From Flavobacterium cheniae (GTDB lineage Bacteria > Bacteroidota > Bacteroidia > Flavobacteriales > Flavobacteriaceae), in NCBI RefSeq assembly GCF_004363695.1, contig NZ_SNZC01000003.1, forward strand, positions 278,901 through 342,900: DNA of 64,000 nt, in the 5' to 3' direction. Below the pieces are notes generated by a model. The model saw only the letters and a program-made list of their open reading frames with translations, did no database searches and was not told the DNA's origin. This document shows, in pieces, positions 56,137-64,000 of the stretch. Made by a program: the position numbers and the translations under genes. Every line of letters begins with the position of its first letter. The first letter of the stretch is position 1.

Positions 56137-56598
56137 ATGAAAGCTAAATTTATTTTATTTGCTCTTGTGTTCGTATTAACGTCTTGCAATAAGAATGAAG
56201 TTTATGACGAATTTAATCGTGATTTTACAGATAATCGATGGGAAAGTAAAGATGTGAAGTCATTTGAGTTTGAAAATATGCAATCTGAGGGAGTTTGTGA
56301 GTTAAAGCTACACTTTGGGCACATTAGTGGATTTCAGTTTAAGGAAGTGCCTTTAGAAGTGGAAATTACGTCTCCTGATGGTAAAGTTGAAACACTCTCA
56401 GTTGTTATGAAACTTATTGATGAGTCAGGAAATGATATCGGAGATTGTTCAGGAGATATTTGCGATGTATTTCAAACCATTAAAACCTTTGATACACTTG
56501 AAAAAGGAAAATACAAAATTAGTATTAAAAGTAAATTTGATGGGCCTTATCTGCCAAATGCTTTAGGAGTTGGAATACTTATTGAAAGAAAAAAATAA
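56137..56598 (+). CDS. GldH-like lipoprotein
   Basis: A 153-residue lipoprotein with MKAKFILFALVFVLTSC and acylated Cys at residue 17. The mature part begins NKNEVYDEFNRDFTDNRWESKDVKSFEF, followed by a beta-rich body and SGDICDVFQTIKTFDTLEKGKYKISIK...LPNALGVGILIERKK; this order (Y-D-x-F near the start, closing G-V-G-x-x-I-E) resembles GldH, a lipoprotein needed for Flavobacterium gliding. I cannot exclude a paralog. It follows the secDF terminator and shares a bidirectional terminator with lgt. Confidence 0.55.
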   Translation: MKAKFILFALVFVLTSCNKNEVYDEFNRDFTDNRWESKDVKSFEFENMQSEGVCELKLHFGHISGFQFKEVPLEVEITSPDGKVETLSVVMKLIDESGNDIGDCSGDICDVFQTIKTFDTLEKGKYKISIKSKFDGPYLPNALGVGILIERKK

Positions 56599-56632
56599 AA
56601 AAAGTCGGTTAGAATTTCTAACCGACTTTTTT
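56598..56632. terminator. Bidirectional terminator between GldH-like gene and lgt
   Basis: A perfect 16-bp stem with a 3-nt loop (56598-56613 with 56617-56632), A-run on one side and T-run on the other, so it can serve both convergent genes. Confidence 0.95.
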
Positions 56633-56649
56633 GTATGAGTGTTATGTAA

Positions 56650-57582
56650 TTATGCTTCTTTAACCACTTTAGCTTTTATAACAAAGTAAAAACCAATTAG
56701 GATAAACGGAATACTTAACCATTGTCCTGTTGATAGTGCATTGAAAATTGGATATTGTTCAAAACCACCTTGACTTTCTTTTACAAATTCTACCACAAAA
56801 CGAATCGACCACAATAATATTAAGAACAATCCAAATAAGTAACCAGCTTTGTTTCTAGCTTCTGTTTTCCAATATAAAAACATCAAAATTGCAAACACAA
56901 AAACATAACAAATAGCTTCATATAATTGTGCTGGATGTTTTGGTGTTACAGCAGCTAATAATTCCGCAAATTGTGGATTAGTTTCAATGGCTTTGTAAGC
57001 TTCGTTAACGTCTCCAATTTGGGTTTGTTCCATTGCTTCTCTACCATTGTATTTGTCTCTTAAAAATTTAATTCCAAATGAAGAAGTGGTTTCAGTTCCT
57101 ACGATTTCAGAGTTAAAGAAATTCCCTAAACGAATAAAAATCGCCCCTAAAGAAACAGGTATTACAATTCGGTCTAAAATCCATAAAAACGAACGTTTGA
57201 TGACTCTTCTTTGAATGTAAAACATAGTAATAATGATTCCTATTGCAGCTCCGTGACTCGCTAAACCAGCAAAACCAGTGAAATGTAGCGTAGGTTTTGT
57301 ACTAATTGGTAATAAAATACTCAATGGATCTTCGTGAAACAATTCAGATTGATAAAACAAAACGTGTCCTAATCTTGCACCAAGCATTGTAGCAACTAAA
57401 GTATATACAAATAATTTGTCTAAAGATTCCACCGTTTCGTTTTCTCTCATGAAAATAGGTTTCATAACGTACCAACCTAATCCAAAGGCTAATACCCAAG
57501 AAAGACTATAAAAACGTAACATGAAAAATCCTAAATCAATCCCTTCTGCAGGATTCCAAACCATATTGAGTGCGTGAATCAT
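56650..57582 (-). CDS. lgt: Prolipoprotein diacylglyceryl transferase
   Basis: A 310-residue seven-TM enzyme that transfers diacylglycerol to the lipobox Cys of prolipoproteins, the first lipidation step. Key motifs: AFGLGWYVMKPIF at the start, GARLGHVLFYQ near residue 92, GFAGLASHGAAIGIII near 124 with the conserved His/Gly, FIRLGNFFNSEIVG near 149 (the Lgt signature region, with Arg and Asn), and HPAQLYEAICYVF near 214. Secure call. The neighbour yidD is 98 bp upstream and reads the same way. Confidence 0.95.
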   Translation of the reverse strand: MIHALNMVWNPAEGIDLGFFMLRFYSLSWVLAFGLGWYVMKPIFMRENETVESLDKLFVYTLVATMLGARLGHVLFYQSELFHEDPLSILLPISTKPTLHFTGFAGLASHGAAIGIIITMFYIQRRVIKRSFLWILDRIVIPVSLGAIFIRLGNFFNSEIVGTETTSSFGIKFLRDKYNGREAMEQTQIGDVNEAYKAIETNPQFAELLAAVTPKHPAQLYEAICYVFVFAILMFLYWKTEARNKAGYLFGLFLILLWSIRFVVEFVKESQGGFEQYPIFNALSTGQWLSIPFILIGFYFVIKAKVVKEA

Positions 57583-57680
57583 AATTTTTGTATCTGATTA
57601 AAGCGTAAAAATAATTATTATTATTGGGAAACATGTTAAAATTCCGATAAGAAATGAATTGATGAAAATATCATTGCCTA

Positions 57681-57938
57681 TCAAGGAACCGGATCATAAC
57701 CACTTCTTCCCCAAGGATGACAACTAAAAATGCGTTTCAAAGCCAGCCAACCTCCTTTAAAAACTCCGTGTTTTTGCAATGCTTGAATGGTATAGGTGGA
57801 ACAAGTAGGTTCAAATCGGCAAGTTGCGGGTGTAAATGGAGAAATCCCAATCTGATAAAATCGTACCAATAAAACAAATGGATAAACGAACCATTGTTTT
57901 AGTGTTTTTGGATATTTCGATTGGTGTTGGCTACACAT
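57681..57938 (-). CDS. yidD: Membrane protein insertion efficiency factor YidD
   Basis: An 85-residue small protein: [67 protein letters not shown] contains the family-diagnostic C-R-(F/Y)-x-P-T-C-S-x-Y and the terminal HPWG-x-x-G-Y-D-P-V-P. YidD assists YidC in inserting inner-membrane proteins; in many bacteria it is next to rnpA-yidC, but here it is between lgt and cysS. Confidence 0.96.
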   Translation of the reverse strand: MCSQHQSKYPKTLKQWFVYPFVLLVRFYQIGISPFTPATCRFEPTCSTYTIQALQKHGVFKGGWLALKRIFSCHPWGRSGYDPVP

Positions 57939-57954
57939 GATTATAAATTAAAAA

Positions 57955-57978
57955 AAAGAACCTCAATTGAGATTCTTT
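57955..57978 (-). terminator. Terminator of cysS
   Basis: A 24-bp imperfect palindrome (AAAGAA/TTCTTT arms around CTCAATTGAG) lies 7 bp after the cysS stop, with a T-run on the minus strand. Confidence 0.65.
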
Positions 57979-57984
57979 GTATTG

Positions 57985-59469
<1,485 letters not shown>

Positions 59470-59530
59470 TTTTATGATTGCTCAATATTTGTGATAGTAT
59501 ATCTTTAAATTCTGTTGTCAGAATTCTAAA

Positions 59531-60202
59531 TTAAAACTGTGTGTCTAATTTGATGTAGTCTAAAAATTCTCTACGAACTTTATCTTCTTTGAATTTTCCG
59601 CCAAATTCAGCCGTAACGGTACTACTTTCAATATCGCGAATTCCTCTAGAGTTTACGCACAAATGTTTAGCATCAATTACACAAGCTACATCATCAGTTC
59701 CTAGAACTTTTTGTAATTCTTGAACCACTTGAATAGTTAAACGTTCTTGAACTTGAGGTCGTTTCGCATAATAATCTACAATTCGATTCATTTTTGATAA
59801 ACCTACAACTGTTCCATTAGAGATGTAAGCCACATGAGCGCGACCAACAATAGGTAGTAAGTGATGTTCACAAGTTGAATAAACTACAATGTTTTTTTCA
59901 ACTAACATTTCACCATATTTATATTTATTGTCAAAGGTAGAAGACCCCGGTTTTTTATTAGGATTTAATCCACCGAAAATTTCTTTTACAAACATTTTTG
60001 CAACACGATTTGGCGTTCCTTTTAAACTGTCGTCAGTTAAATCTAAACCTAATGTGTTTAAAATATGCTCAACATCTTTTTTGATTAATTCAATTTTTTC
60101 TTCGTCAGAAATAACAAAAGCATCATCTCGCATAGGAGTTTGAGCACTCGTTGCAATATGATCGTTTCCTATCTCGTCCTGAAAGTCCTCGTTTTGTGTC
60201 AT
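59531..60202 (-). CDS. folE: GTP cyclohydrolase I
   Basis: The frame extends to ATG 60241, but a predicted -7 box lies at 60239-60246, so I choose the ATG at 60202 (MTQNEDFQDEIGND), giving 223 residues. The enzyme converts GTP to dihydroneopterin triphosphate, first step of folate and tetrahydropterin synthesis. Motifs: TPNRVAKMFVKEIFGGL, VVYSTCEHHLLPIVG with zinc-binding Cys and His, YAKRPQVQERLT, and DAKHLCVNSRGIRD with the second zinc Cys. It acts as a decamer. Very secure. Confidence 0.95.
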   Translation of the reverse strand: MTQNEDFQDEIGNDHIATSAQTPMRDDAFVISDEEKIELIKKDVEHILNTLGLDLTDDSLKGTPNRVAKMFVKEIFGGLNPNKKPGSSTFDNKYKYGEMLVEKNIVVYSTCEHHLLPIVGRAHVAYISNGTVVGLSKMNRIVDYYAKRPQVQERLTIQVVQELQKVLGTDDVACVIDAKHLCVNSRGIRDIESSTVTAEFGGKFKEDKVRREFLDYIKLDTQF

Positions 60203-60238
60203 TTTACTAATTATTTTTATAGCAATTTTAAAGTGACG

Positions 60239-60246
60239 CAAAGATA
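60239..60246 (-). promoter_or_regulatory. Predicted -7 element of folE
   Basis: The minus strand reads TATCTTTG, 37 bp before the ATG at 60202. It overlaps the alternative ATG at 60241, which supports the shorter start. Confidence 0.45.
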
Positions 60247-60317
60247 AATAATAAACTTTAGATTTTATTTTTAAATGTTAATTATTAAAAAAAAAGTACC
60301 TAGCTTTAAATTTTTGT

Positions 60318-60325
60318 TAAATTTG
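60318..60325 (+). promoter_or_regulatory. Predicted -7 element of the secreted-protein operon
   Basis: TAAATTTG, an exact match, 35 bp before the ATG at 60360. It could drive the three genes that follow (small secreted protein, repeat adhesin, PorP/SprF). Confidence 0.45.
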
Positions 60326-60359
60326 TGGTTCTATAAACTAACTATCAAACTATAAAAAA

Positions 60360-60773
60360 ATGAAAAAAGTATTACTTTTTAGTATCTTTTTGTTTTTTCA
60401 ATATGGTTTCTCTCAAACCACATTAGATAAAAACGATGCTATTTTTAAAGGGGTTAAAATCGAAAATCTTCAAGACCCTAAATTTGATTTCATCAATAAT
60501 GCAAAAATTTCTTGGGATTTTTCAACTCTTGATTTAAGTAACAAGAATATTTCTATTGAAGTTATTACTATTTATGATTGCTTTAATGGCGAAAATGCTT
60601 CAGACTTTAAAGAAACGATTCAAGTTTTAAATAAAGATAACTTTGTTAAAAAAGGAAATCGTGATTTAATTCATGTTGAAGTAGGAGCAAAGTGTTTCAA
60701 ATGGAGATTAGTTTTGGTTGAAAATAATCAAACTAAAGTTTCTGATTGGTCTTATTTCTCATTTCTAAAATAA
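60360..60773 (+). CDS. Small secreted hypothetical protein
   Basis: A 137-residue protein with signal peptide MKKVLLFSIFLFFQYGFSQ. The mature ~118 residues are beta-rich with two Cys (IYDCFNG and GAKCFKW) that could form a disulfide. I do not recognise the family. It ends 8 bp before the repeat adhesin gene, so it is very likely part of the same transcript and may be a periplasmic or surface accessory of that protein. Confidence 0.7.
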   Translation: MKKVLLFSIFLFFQYGFSQTTLDKNDAIFKGVKIENLQDPKFDFINNAKISWDFSTLDLSNKNISIEVITIYDCFNGENASDFKETIQVLNKDNFVKKGNRDLIHVEVGAKCFKWRLVLVENNQTKVSDWSYFSFLK

Positions 60774-60780
60774 TCAGATT

Positions 60781-63700
60781 ATGAAATTACTTTACAAAAT
60801 AATATTTTTATTAAGCTTTAGTTTTTCGTTTGGTCAATCTTCTACCTGTGCTAATGCTGCAGCAATGTGTTCGGGTAACCAAGGTCCATTCAATAATACT
60901 ACAGGTGTAGCTAGTTTTGGTAGCTTAGGCTGTCTTGGTAGTACACCAAATCCAGCATGGTTTTATATGCAAGTAGGGACATCTGGAAATATTGATTTTC
61001 AGTTATCACAAATTAGAACTAGTAATGGTGCTGGAATTGATGTGGATTTTATTTTATGGGGTCCATTTAATTCATTATCAGGTATTTGTAATAATTTAGC
61101 ATTGTATTCACCAGGTTATACTGGTGCCAATAATGTTGTGGATTGTAGTTATTTACCAGATCCTGTTGAAAATGTTAACATTCCTAATGCAGTTGCTGGT
61201 CAATACTACATGTTATTAGTTACCAATTTTTCTGGTCAAGCGGGAACTTATACTTTAAATCAAACTGGCGGAACAGGTGCTTTAAGTTGTGATGTTGTTT
61301 GTGGTGTACGTTTAGGTCCAGACAGAATTTTATGTGGAGCGGCTACAAATGTTACTTTAACAGCAACTTTCTTGCAAGCGCCATCATTACCTGGTTCACC
61401 AATATATTCTTGGTTTTTAAATGGAGTTTTGCAATATACAACACCAACAAACACAACTACTGTAAATCAAAACGGAACTTGGACTGTGAGTGTAACAAGA
61501 CCTGGTTGTTCTGATATAGCTACAGATGATATTATAGTAAATATTATTGGAGCAGTACCTTTTAATAATACAGGACCTATTGTTGCTCCACCTGGAGCCT
61601 GTAATCCAGTTATTGATTTGACTTCTTATCAAGCAGGTTGGGTTGCACCATTTGATCCTGCAAGTTTTGTATTTGTTTATTATGATGAAAATGCTAATGT
61701 CATTACTAATCCATCTGCATATACCGTAGGTTCATCAACATCTATATTTGTTGAAATTAATGCGGGTCCATGTAATGTTACTGAAGAGATTAATGTAATT
61801 GTAAATTGTGTTCCTCCAACTTGTTCTATCGATCTTACTTCAGGGGTAGGAACAGCTAATCAAGTTTTGTGTCAAGGATTACCAATAGAAAATATTGTGT
61901 ACACAACTACTGGTTCGGCAACAGGTGCAACTGTAACTGGATTGCCAACTGGTCTAACTTCAGTGTACAATGCTAATACCTTTACAATAAGTGGAACGCC
62001 AACTCAAACGGGTACTTTTAATTATACGGTAACTACTGTTGGATGTTCGGTTAATGCAAGTCGAAATGGAACAATAACTATTGTTGCAGTTCCAGTAACT
62101 CCAACTATTGTTTCAAATGTACCAACTTGTTCTACTGATGGTACAAGTACAGTTTCAAATTATGACATTGGTGTTACTTATATTTTTACTCCAGCGGGTC
62201 CATCTGTGGGTGCTGGCGGTGTAATTTCAGGAATGCTTACAGGAACAAGTTATACACTTTTAGCTAATAATGGTACTTGTTCTTCTACATCTTCATCAGC
62301 TTTTGTTAATAATCTTATGTTAGTTACTCCAGATGTACCAGTTGTTTCAATTACACCTGAAACATGTTCATCTAGTGGTGTTGCGACAATATCTAACTAT
62401 GATGCAAGCATGTCATATACATTTTCACCAACTGGACCAACGGTTGGAGCAGGTGGTTTGATCTCAGGAATGACGGTTGGCACAAATTATACAGTTACAG
62501 CTTCAAATGCTAGTTGTACCTCTGCAAGTTCAGCATCATTTAGTATTAATGCAATTTTAGTTACGCCAGTCGTTCCTACAATTGCTACTGTTGGGCCTAC
62601 TTGTTTGGTAGATGGTTCTAGTTCTATTTCAAATTATAATGGAAGTCTAACCTATACTTTTTCTCCAGCTGGTCCAGCTGTTGGAGTAGGTGGGGCAATT
62701 ACAGGAATGAATACAGGAACAAATTATACTGTTGTTGCTAGTAATGCAACTTGTACATCTGCTTCTTCATTACCTTTTAATAATGCAGCTCAATTATCAA
62801 TTCCCATTACTCCAATAATTTCAGTTTCAGCTCCGACTTGTTCGTCAAATGGTGTTGCTACTATAACAAATTATGTTGTGGGATTAACTTACTTATTTAC
62901 GCCTTCTGGACCATCAGTTAATACTTCGGGTGTTATATCTGGAATGACTGTTGGTACTAGTTATGTGGTTGCCGCTAGTAACGGAAGTTGTGCTTCACCA
63001 AATTCAGCTTCATTTAGTATAAATGCTATGTTAGTTGCACCTGCTACGCCTACTTTGAATACTGTTGCTCCTACTTGTATAGCAGATGGTTCTAATTCGA
63101 TTTCAAATTACAACGCGGCTAATACCTATACATTTACACCAGCTGGTCCATCTGTTGGAGCAGGTGGAGTTATTTCTGGAATGACAACAGGTATGAGTTA
63201 CACTGTTATATCTAATGATGGAACTTGTTCTTCTGCTTCCTCTGCTTCATTTGTAAACGCAGCACAATTAAGTAGTCCTATTGCGCCTACATTATCTGTT
63301 GTAAATACAACTATTTGTTCAGGTGAAAGAGCCATTTTCCAAATTAACGGTGCAGCAAACAATGTTATTACTTATTCTATTAATGGAGGAAGTAACCAAA
63401 CAGTAACATTGAGTGCTGCAGGTGTTGCAACTGTTGAAGTTGTAAGCTCTACTGTTCTTGTTTCAATTGAATTGCTAAATATTAGTAATGGTTGTTCGTT
63501 AGCTCTCTCTGATGTAGCAAGTGTTACTGTTCAACCTTGTTCTATTCCAAAAGGTATTTCTCCAAATGGTGATAATCTTAATGATGAATTAGATTTAAGT
63601 TTCTACAACATTGAAAAGTTAGAAATTTTTAATAGATATGGAAGTAAAGTATATTCTAAATCAAATTATGAAGACGAATGGCATGGTCAATCGGATAACG

Positions 63701-63798
63701 GAAATGAACTACCAGATGGTACCTACTATTATGTAATTGATTTTACAGATTTAGAAACCAAAACTGGTTGGATATACATTAATAGAGAACATAAATAA
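60781..63798 (+). CDS. T9SS type B adhesin-like protein with 79-residue repeats
   Basis: A 1005-residue secreted protein. Signal peptide MKLLYKIIFLLSFSFSFGQ. Residues ~20-170 are an N-terminal domain seen in Bacteroidota T9SS cargo (SSTCANAAAMCSG; DVDFILWGPFNS; AGQYYMLLVTNFSGQAGTYTL). Residues ~175-445 are Ig-like segments. Residues 449-843 are five 79-residue repeats, each with two Cys. The C-terminus KGISPNGDNLNDELDL, LEIFNRYGSKVYSK and GTYYYVIDF to GWIYINREHK is the type B sorting domain. A PorP/SprF gene follows in the same direction, the usual partner of such cargo. Confidence 0.9.
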   Translation: MKLLYKIIFLLSFSFSFGQSSTCANAAAMCSGNQGPFNNTTGVASFGSLGCLGSTPNPAWFYMQVGTSGNIDFQLSQIRTSNGAGIDVDFILWGPFNSLSGICNNLALYSPGYTGANNVVDCSYLPDPVENVNIPNAVAGQYYMLLVTNFSGQAGTYTLNQTGGTGALSCDVVCGVRLGPDRILCGAATNVTLTATFLQAPSLPGSPIYSWFLNGVLQYTTPTNTTTVNQNGTWTVSVTRPGCSDIATDDIIVNIIGAVPFNNTGPIVAPPGACNPVIDLTSYQAGWVAPFDPASFVFVYYDENANVITNPSAYTVGSSTSIFVEINAGPCNVTEEINVIVNCVPPTCSIDLTSGVGTANQVLCQGLPIENIVYTTTGSATGATVTGLPTGLTSVYNANTFTISGTPTQTGTFNYTVTTVGCSVNASRNGTITIVAVPVTPTIVSNVPTCSTDGTSTVSNYDIGVTYIFTPAGPSVGAGGVISGMLTGTSYTLLANNGTCSSTSSSAFVNNLMLVTPDVPVVSITPETCSSSGVATISNYDASMSYTFSPTGPTVGAGGLISGMTVGTNYTVTASNASCTSASSASFSINAILVTPVVPTIATVGPTCLVDGSSSISNYNGSLTYTFSPAGPAVGVGGAITGMNTGTNYTVVASNATCTSASSLPFNNAAQLSIPITPIISVSAPTCSSNGVATITNYVVGLTYLFTPSGPSVNTSGVISGMTVGTSYVVAASNGSCASPNSASFSINAMLVAPATPTLNTVAPTCIADGSNSISNYNAANTYTFTPAGPSVGAGGVISGMTTGMSYTVISNDGTCSSASSASFVNAAQLSSPIAPTLSVVNTTICSGERAIFQINGAANNVITYSINGGSNQTVTLSAAGVATVEVVSSTVLVSIELLNISNGCSLALSDVASVTVQPCSIPKGISPNGDNLNDELDLSFYNIEKLEIFNRYGSKVYSKSNYEDEWHGQSDNGNELPDGTYYYVIDFTDLETKTGWIYINREHK
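62125..63309 (+). repeat. Five in-frame 237-bp (79-codon) repeats
   Basis: Copies start at 62125, 62362, 62599, 62836 and 63073, each at the codon for the Thr before the first Cys. Spacing is exactly 237 bp throughout. At protein level copies 1, 3 and 5 resemble each other (D-G-(T/S) at the start, F-x-N near the end), as do 2 and 4 (G-V-A-T-I, F-S-I-N-A). Confidence 0.95.
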
Positions 63799-63849
63799 TT
63801 TAAAAGTTAATATTGTAAGCTTAGCTTATTTTAAAATAAATTAAAAATA

Positions 63850-64000
63850 ATGAAGAAACTATTTTTAGTAACTTTAAGTGTAATTGCCTTTACGGTTGAA
63901 ATACATGCCCAGCAAGACCCACACTACACGCAATACATGTACAATATGAGTGTAATGAATCCGGCATATGCGGGTAGCAAAGAGAATTTATCATTAGGAT
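63850..64000 (+). CDS. PorP/SprF-family T9SS outer-membrane protein (3' end outside window)
   Basis: Fifty codons are visible: MKKLFLVTLSVIAFTVEIHAQ is a signal peptide, and QQDPHYTQYMYNMSVMNPAYAGSKENL is the signature opening of PorP/SprF proteins. These barrels support secretion and surface attachment of a specific type B cargo protein encoded next to them, as for SprF and SprB. It starts 51 bp after the repeat adhesin gene. The ORF reaches the window edge. Confidence 0.9.
   Translation, partial: MKKLFLVTLSVIAFTVEIHAQQDPHYTQYMYNMSVMNPAYAGSKENLSLG

Noticed and set aside
62125..63309. Possible CRISPR-like array from evenly spaced repeats
   Set aside because: The 237-bp repeats are in frame inside a secreted protein and diverged at DNA level; there are no short identical repeats with unique spacers.

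Overview
The window is A+T-rich chromosomal DNA from a gliding-type member of the Bacteroidota, most likely Flavobacterium or a close relative. Pointers are two proteins with type IX secretion (T9SS) type B C-terminal signals, a PorP/SprF-family gene at the right edge, a GldH-like lipoprotein, fused SecDF, DUF349, DUF5606 and DUF368 genes, and Bacteroidota promoter -7 elements (TAnnTTTG) instead of E. coli-type signals. I see no rRNA, tRNA, CRISPR array, transposase, integrase or phage gene. Most of the window is core genome.

Layout. 1-5.1 kb: lipopolysaccharide core-type genes (Kdo/LPS-kinase-like protein, two GT2 and one GT9 glycosyltransferases, an LtaS-like membrane phospho-transferase). 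5.2-9.9 kb: housekeeping genes (dapD, an NlpE/META lipoprotein, ruvX, def, DUF5606, mazG, an ABM-fold protein). 9.9-11.2 kb: an isolated gene that looks like an Imm26-type immunity protein. 11.3-26 kb: almost all minus strand, with DUF349, aroE, DedA, DUF368, a TPR protein, a class III aminotransferase, an OstA/LptA-like protein, purA, a Fur-family regulator and a bifunctional Rel/SpoT. 26-33 kb: a SpoU-type RNA methyltransferase, a pair of amidohydrolase-family exported proteins of which only one domain keeps the metal ligands, and a T9SS cargo protein.

33.3-41.7 kb is a surface-polysaccharide locus read in both directions: a FemAB/GNAT-like protein, an FdtB-like aminotransferase, a flippase, four glycosyltransferases, an FdtA-like sugar ketoisomerase, and an FtsE-type ATPase that runs directly into a glycosyltransferase. 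The FdtA/FdtB pair implies a dTDP-3-amino-3,6-dideoxyhexose, but the usual acetyltransferase FdtC is not in the window.

41.9-47.7 kb: a 1003-residue periplasmic TPR protein with an outer-membrane beta-barrel partner, a small lipoprotein and a Gre-like protein. 47.9-60.2 kb: asnB, gyrB, mdh, secDF, a GldH-like lipoprotein, lgt, yidD, cysS and folE. 60.4-64 kb: a T9SS cassette of a small secreted protein, a 1005-residue adhesin-like protein with five exact 79-residue repeats, and the start of a PorP/SprF protein.

No complete new defence or mobile system is visible. The points most worth following are the 3-amino-sugar locus with a FemAB-like protein in place of FdtC, the degenerate/active amidohydrolase pair, the orphan Imm26-like protein, the alternating repeats of the secreted adhesin, a 31-codon outer-membrane-protein-like remnant after gyrB, and a pair of 27-bp palindromes that differ by compensatory changes.
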